Source: Cervus elaphus
Lineage: Eukaryota > Chordata > Mammalia > Artiodactyla > Cervidae
Assembly (NCBI RefSeq): GCF_910594005.1
Contig: NC_057848.1
Coordinates: forward strand, 130,830,155 to 130,894,154
Reading direction: 5' to 3'
DNA: 64,000 nt
Part shown: positions 35,791 through 49,160 of the stretch, piece by piece
Layout: every line of letters begins with the position of its first letter
Position numbering within the stretch: the stretch's first letter is position 1
The notes under the pieces: generated by a model
Told to the model about the DNA's origin: nothing
Seen by the model: only the letters and a program-made list of their open reading frames with translations
Databases searched by the model: none
Program-made: the position numbers and the translations under genes

Positions 35791-35919
35791 TAATAATATT
35801 GCATAAGCCTGTCCCCCAGACAAAAAAAAAAAAAAAAGAAACAAAAACAAAATACATGTCAAACTCAAGGCGTAACGCTAATCTTTAAGAATACAAATCA
35901 TCATCAAGAACACTGGGTG

Positions 35920-36035
35920 CCGGGGACTTCCCTGGTGCTCCAGTGGTTACGACTATGCTTCCAATGTAGGGGGCTCAGGAGTTATCTGTGGTCTGAGAAC
36001 TCTGATCCCATAATCTGTGCAATATAGTCAAAAAA
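35920..36035 (+). repeat. tRNA-Glu-derived SINE (CHR-2 type), diverged
   Basis: 'ggacttccctggtgctccag', 'tggttacgactatgcttcca' and 'gtggtctgagaactctgatc' with a short A tail. Flanks 'tgggtgc' and 'ggggtgc' may be the target duplication. Confidence 0.7.
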
Positions 36036-36164
36036 ACCAATGGGGTGCGATCTGGCATCAAGTTTATCAACACTGAGCTGGCTATATAAATATAATTAGG
36101 AAAAGACAAACCAGTACTATAGTTAGTATGGAATATTTAAAAAAAAAAATTTTTTTAAAGGTGG

Positions 36165-36435
36165 GGCTTCCTTGGTAGCTCAGCAGGTAAAGAATCCACC
36201 TGCAATGCAGGAAACACGGGTTTGATCCCTGAGTCAGGAAGATCCCCTAGAGAACTACTGAGGGTACATGTGCAGCAACTACTGAAACCTGTGAGCCCTA
36301 GAGCCTGTGCTCTGCAACAAGAGAAGCCCTCACACTGCAACTAGAGTAGCCTCAGCTCACCGCAACTAGAGAAAAGCCCGTGCAACAGTGAAGACCCAGC
36401 ACAGTCAGAAACAAATAAACAATAATAAATAAAAA
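36165..36435 (+). repeat. Long tRNA-derived SINE (ART2/Bov-tA relative)
   Basis: Starts 'ggggcttccttggtagctca' with A- and B-box-like parts ('gggtttgatccctgagtcag'). It continues into the longer body 'gtgcagcaactactgaaacc' and ends in an AATAAATAAA-rich tail. Confidence 0.82.
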
Positions 36436-37374
36436 AGGTTAAGTCTCTGAATTCTTCTAAAAGATATTTCCAGAAATACATATTCAAAATTTCCAAGCCT
36501 CCAAATTTTTACCATTAAAAGTAATCAAAAGCCAAAAGTACAAAACAATTTTCTAAAAATCACCATTTCTATCCACAAGCCAAATGTCTAAAGAGTTGTC
36601 TTTTTTCAACTGCTGGAAAAACTGAAAACTGATACCTATAATGACAACTTCTAGATGTAAGCCCAAAAGGAACTTAAAACTTTCTATATCAAGGGAGAGA
36701 GTCATCAGCAAGCTTTTAGTACTGTATTTCAACACAGAATCAACAAAACTGCACTTGGTCAGTCAGAACCCTCAGTTAACAAAAATAGACTAATGTCAGT
36801 TACCCAGTATTACAATGAAACAAAGATTAGAAGGCATAATTTCGTATGAACTAGTAGTTATTCACAAATGTCTGTTATATGCATGCATAATTACTGTAGC
36901 CTACATCTGCAGTACTCAATATTTAGAGGTTGTAATATTCTGAATGAGCAAGCTATTAACAAAATGACTATGACCCTTAAATATTAAATATTTAATCCAT
37001 TCAACGACTACTTCAAGACCCTATAATGTCCTTAGGACAATGAAGATACTAGGGACACAATGACAATCAAAAGTGAAAAAATATTTGCCATCATTTACAG
37101 AACGGGGAAAAAAAAAAAAATCCAACATCTGAACACTTTGAGAACTGCTTTTACTCTCCCCTGGCCTACAAAGCAGATGGTATGTCCTCAAACATCCTTT
37201 AATGTGCTACCATAGCAATAGAAAACAGACTATTTTAAAAAGTGAGTACTACGAAAGCAAAGCACATTTTATAACCAGTTGTTTTCCTCTAGATAAAAAG
37301 AGGCACAGCAGCCACACATTCAGATTGTACTACATTTCTAAGTCTAAGCTATCCTGCCAGCATTAATAAGACAG

Positions 37375-37566
37375 GGGCTTCTCTGGTGGCTCAGTGGTAA
37401 AGAATCCGCCTGCCAATGCAGGAGATGCAGGTTTGATCACCGGATTGGGAAAGAAGGAAATGGCAACCCACCCCATTCTTGCCTGGAAAATACCATAGAC
37501 AGAGGAGCCTGGCGGGCTACAGTCCATGGGGTCGCAAAAGAAGTCAGCCAGCAACAAAACAACAAC
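37375..37566 (+). repeat. Bov-tA SINE
   Basis: 'gggcttctctggtggctcag' ... 'gcctgccaatgcaggagatg' ... 'ctacagtccatggggtcgca' ... CAACAACAA tail. Short likely target duplication aagacag (37368-37374 and 37569-37575). Confidence 0.9.
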
Positions 37567-37964
37567 AAAAGACAGAACTTTCCTGAGTCAAAGGATGCAA
37601 ACTGACCAGCCAAGAAAACACCATTTAAGATAGCAATATTTTAGTTTCACTATTCCACTGAAATCTCACAAAGAGCAAAGAGACGCATTATTCAAATCGC
37701 CCAATCTACATTTCATCTATCAATACTGAAGGTCCTGTAATGAAGTCTGGCAGAAGTAGTTCTGGACTACATAATTATTAATCGATTTTAAAATCAGCAA
37801 TGAAGTCACTGATGCACCATTTCAAACCCAAAACATTATGAAATATCAAACATTTCCAAACCACAATGATACGTAAAAATTAACTCTGCAAGAGTGCACA
37901 TATTCAAAAACAGGCATGAGAATGAAAAAACTTACAGAATAATTAAGTTTATCAAACTAAGTAC

Positions 37965-38085
37965 AGCCACATAAAACCACCCCACATAACAAAAATCACT
38001 GATACACCTTTGAGTAAACTAAAGGGAGATGAGAGACTAGGTTGGGGACGGTATGACTTCATAGTTTCATTTCTAGTATCTAAAC
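37965..38085 (+). repeat. Unidentified repeat pair, copy B
   Basis: Partner of 35675-35790, 2.3 kb away, about 85 percent identical by eye with a few short indels. Confidence 0.8.
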
Positions 38086-39111
38086 TGGATGTAAAATAGA
38101 TGTATTTTTAACACATAAGTCAGCAAATAACTATCAGCTATGATAATCAGCCCCAAACCTGAAGATACCATGGTAAAATATCTAGCACCCATCCTTGCAA
38201 CTAACAGAAAGAGCTAGGAAATATACCTCATACTGAAATATTGCAGTACTGAAACTGACTACTGCTGTGTGAAATAGTTACCACCCAATGAAGGCTTCTG
38301 CAGTACAAAGACTATCACAAACCTCAAGGCAGAAAGCATTCTATAGAAAACTAATTTCAAAGCAAGATTTACCTACAGCATTTTTTCCTAATGTTACTGT
38401 GATTTCCTTTTAATAGAGCCTTTCTGGTGCAATTTAATACAAGGTTCAATTCATTACAATTTCTGTTGACATCATTATCACCAAAGTAACTTTTTCTTTA
38501 AAAAGCTTTGACTTGTTCAATATTTCAAAATAACTTTTCAGTACTTTGCTTTCTATAGACTAAAGAACTAGATTTTTCCCTCCAGATAGACATGAAAGTT
38601 GATATAATTAACACATAAAACACCAATTTCAAGACTTTATTTCTCTTTCAAAAGGTTTTACTTCTAGTTGTATAGTCTCTGATTATCTTACCATCTTTTC
38701 AGTTGTAGAACCCTTCAACTATGTTCCCAAACTTGAAGATAAGCAGTGAGATAACTTTTCATTATTGACAAGTTATGGCTGTATGTATAAATTATTAATT
38801 TGGAGCCATGTGTGGATTCCAGATTCAATCTCCAGATTCAACGTGTGATTCAGTGGGTTGAGGACAATACCTTATGAACCAGATAAAAACCTCTACGACT
38901 TATTCCAATGCAGAGTCAGGGTTAAAAGCCAATATTTAAAACTTGCAAATTGTGTGCTTACCCCCCAAAGCCTTTACTTCAGTCTATAGAGACAAGGTAC
39001 TTTGTAGTCAATACTGCTATCTGTTAAAGCAAATTCTGCTTTTTAGTAGTAAAATGTTTGCAACCGGTTTTTACTCTACACCAAGCACTCCGTTATGGCT
39101 ATGCGTGCGGG

Positions 39112-39310
39112 TGTGCTCAGCTACATCCAATTCTTTGGGACCTCATGGACTGTAGGTCGCCAGGCTCCTCTGTCCATGGGATTATACCTGTTAAGAACAT
39201 TGGGGGTGGGTTGCCATTTCCCCCTCCAGAGGATCTTCCCAACACAAGGATCAAACCCGCATCTCCTGCAGCTCCTGCATTGTTAGATTCTTTAGCACTG
39301 AGTCAGCATC
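39112..39310 (-). repeat. Bov-tA SINE, diverged
   Basis: Reverse-oriented: 'tgtgctcagctacatccaat' to 'ggatcaaacccgcatctcct' and a terminal 'agcactgagtcagc'. No target-site duplication found. Confidence 0.8.
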
Positions 39311-39908
39311 TGCTCAACTGAATAAAAGGCTCACTGAAATTAATGTCCTAATAAAAGTTTAAAAGACAATTCCATAGCAGAGTCCAAAAGATATAGATGA
39401 GGGAAGAATAGAGATCCTTCAAGCTGAGGAAACAATGTCTGTTTACACAGCGTTTACGAAACAGGGTTTTATGAACCATTTAAGTGGGAGAATGGAAGGT
39501 TTGTCAGGTACTCTTATAGGTCAAAGGCAAATTATTTTTTCTTTTTTTACAGATTGCCAGAATTATGAAAGTATGAATTAAAAAACCAACAAATTTCATT
39601 TCTAAAACTAGGGGAAATGCCTTAGAATTTGATGGTAATTACTTTAGGGATTAGGTCTCTGAAAATAAGATACTGTTCTAAAACTGGTAAGTTTCGGTAG
39701 CATTTGTGAGCCATGATACCTGGCCAAGTTGATCTGACTGAGATTCCCTCCAAGTTCCCAAACTCAGTTCTTCCATTCTCTTTATAATTCAAGATTATTA
39801 CAACAGTTTCAAGGAGGAACTCTACTGCACCAATGACTAATAGCTAATGAATCCTAGCAATCGTCACTCCTTCTTTCAAGTTTATCAATATGGTCTCTTC
39901 CGAAACTG

Positions 39909-39913
<5 letters not shown>

Positions 39914-39941
<28 letters not shown>
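39914..39941. repeat. (CA)n microsatellite
   Basis: About 14 uninterrupted CA units on the + strand; a likely polymorphic marker. Confidence 0.95.
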
Positions 39942-39944
<3 letters not shown>

Positions 39945-41054
39945 CAGTAAGGCAAAAGACATTCTATACTGAAGATGTTCAAAATCTAACTTCCAGCCCT
40001 TCTTTTTGGTTCCAAACTTCTGTCTATACCAACATCTGGTATCCCTCAGGTACTTCCAACTCAATATATTCCCAAATGACCCATTTCCATTTGGAGGCTT
40101 TTCATTTCCCAAACTCCAAACCTGCTGCTTTCTTTATCCCCTACTTTATTAACAGAAAAGCAAGTCAAGTCACTAAATGGGGACTCGCTACCCACACTGA
40201 AGTTGTCAGCAAATTAACTCCTTAAGATTCCTTAAGATCTCTAGGATGTGTTACCTTTTATCCATCCATCCATGCATCCATCCTGAGAACCAATTTATTC
40301 TACAGATCTTGCTCACCTTTCTTCCTGTAACTGTGTCCGACCTAGTTCTCAAATTTCTTTTTATCACATTTTATAAAAGTACAGGTACGCAACTGATTAG
40401 AAACTTTAAAACACTGGTTCTAGTGTATGTCAAATCTATGTACAGAATCAGAATATATACTGACTGAATTTTCAAGTTCTTTAAATCTAGCATACCATCT
40501 GTGTTCATATCAAAATAAGACTAACATGCACACAGATAACAAAGCTAACATGACATATATTTTATAAAGGGGATAATGTTACAATTTGCATTGTAAAATG
40601 TTGTTTAGAAACATAAGCTTAAAAAAATCATGACACTGGATACACTGAATGTTTCATAAAGCTGCATTTGAAGATCAAACATTATAACCACAAATTTAAG
40701 TAGTCATCCGTAAACACCAAAAAGTGCTTTTTGATTAGAAATGACTTCTTGAAGTTAAAATATATTTGAGGAGAGAAACCTGACACAGGAAACCTGTGCT
40801 TATCCCAACTGTTCAGTATCAAGAAAGGATGGTTACTGAACATCTATGAGCAGTCACGTCCTTTTCAAAAATGTATTTGAGGAACTGAAGTTCTTCTGCT
40901 ATTTATACTACTTTGCACTTACAGGTATGTAATAGAACTCAGGGCAGAAATAAATATCAAAAGGAAAAATAAAACTGGGCAGGCAGATTGAAGTGGAGAA
41001 AGCATTAGTGGATAGATAAACCAATGAGCAGATCACCTCATACCAGATAATACA

Positions 41055-41279
41055 CAAAAGTGCTAAAGTGCTAGGTCACTTTCAGTTGTGTCTGACTCTT
41101 TGCTACCCCATGGACTGTAGCCCACCAGGCTCCTCTGTCCATGGGATTCTCTAGGCAAGAACACTGGAGTGGGTTGCCATTTCCTTCTCCAGGGGGTCTT
41201 CCTGACCCAGGGATAGAACCCATTGTCTCTTATGTCTCCTGCACTGGCAGGCGGATTCTTTATCACTAGCTGGAAAGCC
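41055..41279 (-). repeat. Bov-tA SINE
   Basis: Reverse-oriented, near full length, ending in a degraded 'actagctggaaagcccc'. Perfect 12-bp target-site duplication ccagataataca at 41043-41054 and 41280-41291. Confidence 0.9.
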
Positions 41280-41639
41280 CCAGATAATACATAGAAAAGA
41301 TTAAAAGGTAAAGTATAAGTTGATGAACAGTAGAAAAACGAAACAGCAAGGAAAAGATTTCTGTCCACAAATGAGGAAAAATGGACAGAAGACAAAGAGC
41401 AGTGACCATTCTCTGCCAAGACAGTGACATTATACTCAGGAGAAACCAAATTCCACTGCCAAAGTGGGAATTGGGGTGGTTGAAAGGTACAAACGTGAAA
41501 CTAGCAGATAACTAGATTACAGTATAGAGATTACTGTATCAATGATACTGTACTATAAACTTCGAAGCTGCTAAGAGACTAGATCTTAATTGTTCTCACA
41601 TACAAAAAAAAGATAATTAAAAAAAACAAACAAACCAAA

Positions 41640-41775
41640 AAAAAGATAATTATCTGGCATGACAGAGATGTTGTTAGGAAATGCTATGGTGATGATAATG
41701 TACCAAATCAACACATTGTACAAATTAAACTTACTCAAAGTTGCATGCCAATTTTATCTCAATAAAAAATCTAAA
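41640..41775 (+). mobile_element. L1 3'-end fragment
   Basis: 'accaaatcaacacattgtac', 'aaattaaacttactcaaagt' and 'attttatctcaataaaa' match an older L1 3' terminus. Confidence 0.6.
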
Positions 41776-43489
41776 AATTTTAAAAGTCTAAAATTTTCAA
41801 ACTGCCAATTAGAAGAGTTAAGTTATTGAGCAACTGAAGGAAGCAGGCCAGGAGTGGGTATAGAGAAATAATAGCAACTTTTATTATCTTTAGACAACTG
41901 AATGAATAAAAATATGCAGTTAAAGCTTCAACAAAAAATACTACAGATATATCTTAGAAACTTAAGGCCTGATTAAAATTAATTTAATAGCTGGTATTCA
42001 AATTCTCAGCAAATGTTTTTATAATACATAGTTCATAGTATCAATTAAATGAAGGAAATGATCTATATGAATAAAATAGTAAAAGATAGGAGGTATTTCA
42101 CAGATTCCAAAAGTGGTTTCTAAAAGGAAATACATATCATCATGCCTTTACTTATTCTTTCTGCCTTAATTTCTTGGAATAAGAAAATATAACAACAAAA
42201 TTCCTGAGTCTAAAGTATGATATCAAATCAGATACCTGGAAATGAAGCAGTTTCTGGAGAAGAGTGTTTCTTTAAAAAAATTGTAAAATGCTATTTCACT
42301 CAGAAGTTTCATGTGAGGTATAATAATAGAAGGGAGACAGCAGAATGAACTGGCAAACAGGGGGCATCTAGAGAAAACTGCACTGTCAGTTCGTGTAGAA
42401 GATGACAAATACGATCAGCCTCATCTTTTCTCCCCAATGTTTCCAGCCAATGTTACAAGAGGCATTTTGTCATTTTATCGCCTCTTTCATTTAAGCTATC
42501 CATTCAAGAAACACTAAGCACCTGATATAATGCCAAGCTAACACACAAGTCTCATTCGAGTTCAACCCATTTCCTTTGAATCATCTCTTGTAATTCTCAT
42601 CTTCTTAATTCCTTCATATTACTCCCTTCAATCAGCACTTATCATCTTCAAATATCAAATTATAAGGGGACTTACACTGGTATCCCGGTCAACTATCCAC
42701 AAGTTCCCATAAAAAAAGACACCTTCTTTATCTACCTTTAAAGAAAATTGAATGCTGCCATTATTTCAGGGGAACTTAAATATCTAAATATCAGGGAGAA
42801 TTTTTATATGATCTTCATTAAATTAAAATAGATGCATTAACTGACCAAAGAATATGGGTGATGTTACATCCTATTTTGCATTTATCAGCTCCATATGAAG
42901 GAAATAATTTTAATAGTCTGCCAAGATGTAAAAATTAGAAGCATCATATAAAACTACTTGTCAAAACTGGCATGCTTTTCTGAAGCAACAACAGCACACT
43001 GCCTCAAATACATAACAAATGTAAGCGATTATCCTTAATATCATTAAAAAGTAATGAAATAAAATCCTGAATTAATTATATAGAGGTAAATAGGCAACTA
43101 ATCCCACCTGAGGGTGTATTACATGAAGCAGAAAAGAAAAGCCACACAGTATCATGTAGAAATGTCACCCTGAAAAGGACTCTGGTTCAGATAATACTAA
43201 ACTAGTTAATAAACTAAGAATAGGTACCTCCATCACTCAACTAAACATGTGAAATCTTTACTGGCCAATTTAATGGAAAAATAACACCACTAGTTGAAAA
43301 GTAACTTGGGCATTAACTTCATTATTTCTGAGGGTGGGCAGTATGACAAAAATACAAGTATTAAAATCTAGGACAAGATAATGGATTTCATACAAACAAT
43401 ATCTAATACTGGCCCCAAATCAGAGTTTTAGATATGGTAAAACTGAGAACTAAAAAAGAAGGGCTGAAAAAACTTATTTGTCAGAGACA

Positions 43490-43785
43490 TTGATATATAT
43501 ATTGTTTAATCTTTGTAACAATCTTGTGAAGTAGGTAGTTCTACAGACAGAAAGGGGTTTCCCTAGTGGCTCAGTCAGTAAAATCCCCTGGAGAAGGAAA
43601 TGGCAACCCACTCCAGTATTCTTGCCTGGAGAATCCCATGGACAGAGGAGCCCGGCGGGCTACAGTCTACGGGGTCGCAAGAGTCAGACACAACTGAGCG
43701 ACTAAGCATACACACACGGACAGAAAGTGGATCAGAAAAGTCAGGCTTCTTGCCCAAAGTCACACAATTAGTTTAGTGGCAGGGT
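43490..43785 (+). repeat. MIR SINE interrupted by Bov-tA
   Basis: 'aatctttgtaacaatcttgt' and 'gaagtaggtagttct' precede, and 'cttcttgcccaaagtcacac' with 'agtttagtggcagggtcaaa' follow, the nested SINE. All are in MIR consensus order. Confidence 0.7.
43555..43718 (+). repeat. Bov-tA SINE with internal deletion
   Basis: Begins 'ggggtttccctagtggctca' and jumps to 'cccctggagaaggaaatggc', losing the B-box region, then runs to the normal 3' end. Nine-bp repeats gacagaaag at 43546-43554 and 43719-43727 bracket it. Confidence 0.88.
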
Positions 43786-44324
43786 CAAATTTTAAAACCA
43801 AATTTGCTTTCTCTGAGAGCTATTACATGGTACCAAAACAGAATGAATCTGTTTCAGAAGTACATTTTGGAGAAAAGTTATTACCAGAGATAGAAATAAA
43901 ACAGGAGGCTCTGGAATGCATTTCATGTGTGGGTGAAAAGCAGGAATCTATTATGAAAATAAACTGCATTTTATTTAAATATTTTACCATCTAAAACATA
44001 CTGTATATGTTGTATCTCTATCCCTGAGAGGGAAAGAAAATGAGGCAGAAAAGACTGGATCTGTAATGGACAGATTGTATGCACTACTCCCATATCAAAA
44101 CACTCTTTTTACCCACCCCTCACTCTTCTATTCGATAGGAAAAGCATACTTAGGAAATTGAGCTCTGCTCAAAAACAGGACATAACTGATCCAAAGAATA
44201 GAACAGAATAACCAATCTTTGATAAGGAATCACTGAGAATGGCTATGTGGTCTAATTCTGGCCAATGAGATGCAAAGTGTTCTTGAAATGATCAATAAGT
44301 AAGGATCTTTGTCCTCTACAACAC

Positions 44325-44420
44325 GATAAATCAGGTATTTACTGAGTACTTACTATATATGCCAGCACTATAGTAAGCACCTATACCGTTACTATATAAT
44401 GCTTTTCTTTATGAAACATG
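44325..44420 (-). repeat. L2 3'-end fragment
   Basis: 'tatttactgagtacttacta' and 'tagtaagcacctatac' are the reversed L2 3' end. Confidence 0.45.
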
Positions 44421-46666
44421 AAAAAGAAATCATTTCACTTTGATCACACCTGGAAACCAACGTGGAGCCAACATAAAACAAACACTGGATCAGTTGTATC
44501 AACCAATCCTAAAGGCTGGACTTTACATTACTGAGGTACATTTTTTGTTGTCATTTTAACCAGCTTCAGGTGGGCGTTTTCTGAGGTTGCAACCCAAAGC
44601 ATCTATACCAACACACTGTGCTAGGTAGGAAACAACTTCCTGGAGTAGAAAAGTGACCAGAGGCTCCATATCCATCCATATGAAGGTGAAGTACTAGACA
44701 GGCCACTGGAGGAAACTTGGAGGCTACCTACGGGGAATGAGGCATATCATTCCTTCTGATTCCTACCTCCACTTATACTAAATGCTAAGCACTTACAGTA
44801 ATATACTGAAATATGACATCTTCAACTACAAATGTTGCCTAAAATTCTCTTACAAACAGACAAGGAATAATGGAGAGAGAAGCCTTAAAAAGCCAATGTC
44901 AAGATGAGATAAAAATTAAATGAAACCTTCTCATTTCATTGAAGAAAAATATCAAGGACCCCTGAAATTCTTTTCTATGTTCATAAAAATGAAACAAACA
45001 TCAGAATGGTATCAAGTATTTTAAATAAATGGAAGAAAGGCCCCAAACAAGAAGACTACACTTATTAAGGCAATCTTGCAAAAATCGCTATGACTTGCAA
45101 GTCTGTTAGCCTTTAAATATACCTGAACAAATGAAAAGTTGTATACAGGAAGGTTTCTGTTGAACATGAGTAAGCAAGAACACTTTGAATAAGTCATGGA
45201 ACACTGCCCAACAGTTTCCCCTGATTAAAGGAGATTTTAAATATTGCCACCTTCATGCAAAGAGAGCTTTGCATCCATAAAATTGTTTAAGTTACCACTA
45301 TACTGATATTCAGAGACAGCCACATACCATAATTTGGGACATATCTGATTACTTTTTCCACTCAAATATATTTTCTAAGCAACATTTATCAAACTGCTAC
45401 CAGAAACACTTCTGCTACACACAGTATACATACTGTGACAGTTCTGTAAAACACTCGAGTAAGTTGATTTTGTATTATAAGTCATTTAAATAATCTGGTT
45501 TGCTAGTATACGCTGCGACGGTCCAACAAGAAATCAAAATATGCAAGGTAGAATATCTGAACTAGTTTTCCATTTCAAGTCCACTCATATGCCAAAATAC
45601 AGTTTGAGACAGGCTGCTCTAAGCTTGAGGAAAACTGATTAACTTCTCCACATTACTTACATTTGCCCTAAGGCCTATTCCTCAAAGTGTACTCAACTTT
45701 GACAATTGTGTGATCTGAATACTTTCACAATCTACTTACTTTCATGTTTTGTGGTGTATACCTCTCTTTCATACCAACAGCACTGTTCAGTATAAACTCA
45801 TGAAAGACAGAAATGGTATTTGTGATAGTGTCTACTTTACAACTCTAGGGCAATTAGGCATTCCTAAATCATTTTTTAAAATTTCAGTAGTACCTTATTA
45901 GTGAAATCAAATTACAACCTACTGTAAAGCATTATCTTTATCTGCCTCCTAACCCTTCAGAATGAAGAAAGCATAAATGGAGATATTTAGAACATGGCAA
46001 CCATTATAGTCATAAACTCACAAAAAATTAAGCTTTTCCTAGAACTTCTAATCCTTTCAAAAATCAAGCCTTTTGTCAAGCAAGGAAGCACTATTTTCAT
46101 GAAAAGCCTGGTAATACCTAAAGTTATGGCATAAATAGCACAGGAAACTCAATGAAAAACTTGAGAAATGTTAAAATCTATAGAAAGTAAAATATTTAAG
46201 CAACGATGTGCTATTTTGCCCAACAATGTTTATACTCACAAACTAGCAGTTGAAATGACTACCAAAGAACACACTTTTTTTTTATAATTTAAGATATGAG
46301 ACATGCTCTGTTGGTAGAGGTGGAGTCACACCTAGTGAAACCCATGCAAGTAAATGGTCAAAGATGGGGTCACAGATACAGAATCACTGAGCAGCTGTTT
46401 CTGACCCATCACAAACAGTGGAGTGATTCAGATGTTCAAATGGAGGTTGAAACCTTTACCCTTTCCTGATGATAGACCACAATTCAAACTTTAAAAAGAA
46501 AAAAAAGTTTACTAATATAATTACCTGCTTATGTCTTAGCATCATAACTACTTTGTACTCTGAAACCCAAACATATGCATCTTCCAGTTCATAGCTGATA
46601 AAAGCTCTTTCATCTAAATTTTCAAATTTTCTTTTCAAGTACCAATACAAATTCCAACATTTCTCA

Positions 46667-46906
<240 letters not shown>

Positions 46907-47209
46907 TTACATGAATTTTTGCATGGTAGCACAGTAAAATTTCTGTTTTACGCAATTCTGTTTTAAACGAAATGCCAGTTTTATAAAAATGATGTCAATG
47001 GATAGCATAAAAAAAAAAAGACTGGGAAGGGGTTTCTTGAGTTTTTATGTAAGTGAAAGTGTGTAATATAAAAAGAGAAAAGGAAGATGAGTTGAATTAA
47101 TTCTTAATTATTCAAATAATATTTTATGGCTTAATAAAATTCTCAGTGTTAATAACTGATTTCACTGTTTCTGGAATTTCCTAAAGGAGAGAGGATAGAG
47201 CAGGTGGAT

Positions 47210-47500
47210 AGTTTTGTTTTTGAGGGAGATTGATCCTGTTTCTAATCTATTCCATAAAATGAAGTCTTCTTTTTTAAAACTTTTTATTTCTTTCATATTT
47301 AGGTTTGCAATCCATATGTACCTTATTTTTTATATAATGTTTTCTCTTTCTATACAGATATTCGATAGCCCCTACATCATACATAGAAAAGACCATCCTT
47401 ACCACAGCTCTACAGAGCCACATTGTTCTAAATCAAATGTCCACATCAAACATGTTGATCTGTTTCTGGGCTCTCTATTCTGTCACTTGATGTGTTTTTA
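47210..47500 (-). mobile_element. Old L1 ORF2 C-terminal fragment
   Basis: Reversed text 'gttgatctgtttctgggctc' and 'tctattctgtcacttgatgt' matches the same region as in the younger L1 at about 18330-18365. Confidence 0.6.
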
Positions 47501-48585
47501 ATACAAATTCACATTTTATCATAAAAAGTCTTAATGACCAGTAGAACTTATACAAGAATGAAGGAACACTTTTCACTGAATACATTTTTATATCATTTGA
47601 TCACATGAATGTTACTATGCACTTAAAAATAAAATTAAAATTTTGACAAAGAAAAATGTCTCATTTGAATTTTGAAAATTATAGTATCAGATATACAGTA
47701 TTTTAGGCATCATTGTATAGCTCTCTACATGATTTAAGGCTTATCTCAAGTACAGGCTAATAAATTCTTTGCAAAGCTTTTTATCAACTATACATTGCTT
47801 TTATTTAATCTTAAAGGAGGCTACCTGGAATGTTAGATAATTCCAAAATAAAAGTCAATCTTTTATATAAAACTTCAAAATATCATAAAATAGAGCAAAA
47901 CAATATGCCCTATGTCTTTAAGCAACTTTATTTTGACTTGTGTACTATCTATCCCACCTCCAGAAAAACTGTGTATTTATTATAATATTAAGAGTTCTAA
48001 ACAGTAATATTTATTGTGAGGAGTGGGGGCAACAGGTCTGGTATCAGATACCTTTACATCTGGTTAAATAATTTCTTCCTGAAAAGGAGTTCAGCATCTC
48101 TGTGTTACATGGCATTTCAAATGGGTTGGGTTATTTATGTATTTTGCTATCTAGTGTGTACAGACAGAAGAGGGGAGTCAAAGACATGGTAAGAAAGAAT
48201 TCATGTAAAATTTCGAAGAAAATTACCTTTCTTATTCAAAGGTTGCTTCCTGCTCCTCTCAATCAGACTTCAAGACACTCATCTGCATACTGCTAAGGTC
48301 TCTGTACTTTTCTCAAACCTTTCTAATAAGAGGAGGTGCAGCTTCAGCCTCTGTATTCTCTTGGTCATGTCTAGAGGCACCATTTTCTAATAGAATAGAT
48401 TGTATGCTCAAGCAAGTGCATGTGTGTGTATGCGTGTGCCTGTGAGAGAGTGTGTGTATGTTGGGGGAGGGGCATAAAAAGGTTAGAAAGAGAATAACTG
48501 CAGCAGTAAATGATACCAATTAAAAGGTAAGATGTGACTGGGAACAGGAATTCAGGGGCTTTTGGAAGCTTCTAGGGTGATAGTA

Positions 48586-48823
48586 GAAGCTTCTGGGTTG
48601 GGAAGATCCGCTGGAGAAGGGATAGGCTACCCACTTCAGTATTCTTGGGCTTCCGGTGTGGCTCAGCTGGTAAAGAATTCACCTGCAATGCAGTAGAGAC
48701 CTGGGTTCGATCCCTGGGTTGGGAAGATCCCCTGGAGAAGGGAAAGGCTACCCACTCCAGTATTCTGGCCTGGAGAATTCCATGGAGGTCACAAACAGTC
48801 AGACACTGAGCAACTTTCACTTC
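48586..48823 (+). repeat. Dimeric Bov-tA SINE
   Basis: A partial first unit ('gggttgggaagatccgctgg' to 'agtattcttg', ending at about 48654) is fused to a second, complete 5' end ('ggcttccggtgtggctcagc') that runs to 'gagcaactttcacttc'. Imperfect 12-bp flanks agggtgatagta (48574-48585) and agggcaatagta (48824-48835) bracket both units. Confidence 0.85.
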
Positions 48824-49084
48824 AGGGCAATAGTAATTTTTTATTTCTCAACCCAAGTGACAGTTCTGTTTATTTTATAAATAACATGTAAAGATGTAGA
48901 GTTAAATGTGTGCAACTTTAAGCATATTTTATAATAATAAGTGCTTCATAAAGCCCTAATTAACCTTACCTTATGATATGGGTCAGAGAACTCCTATGGA
49001 ATGGGTCAGAACTAACCAATGTGCACACATGCTAATTAAAAATCCAGGCAGGAAAGAATGGATCAATGCATATATATATATACA

Positions 49085-49160
49085 CACACACATTGTACAG
49101 CTGAAACTGACACAACCTTATAAACTATATTCCAATAAAAATTCAAAAAAACAAAACAAA
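49085..49160 (+). mobile_element. Short L1 3' tail
   Basis: 'acattgtacagctgaaactg' and 'tataaactatattccaataa' followed by an A-rich tail: extreme 3' end of L1. Confidence 0.65.

Noticed and set aside
39914..39941. CA run as a functional element
   Set aside because: Typical neutral microsatellite; useful only as a marker.
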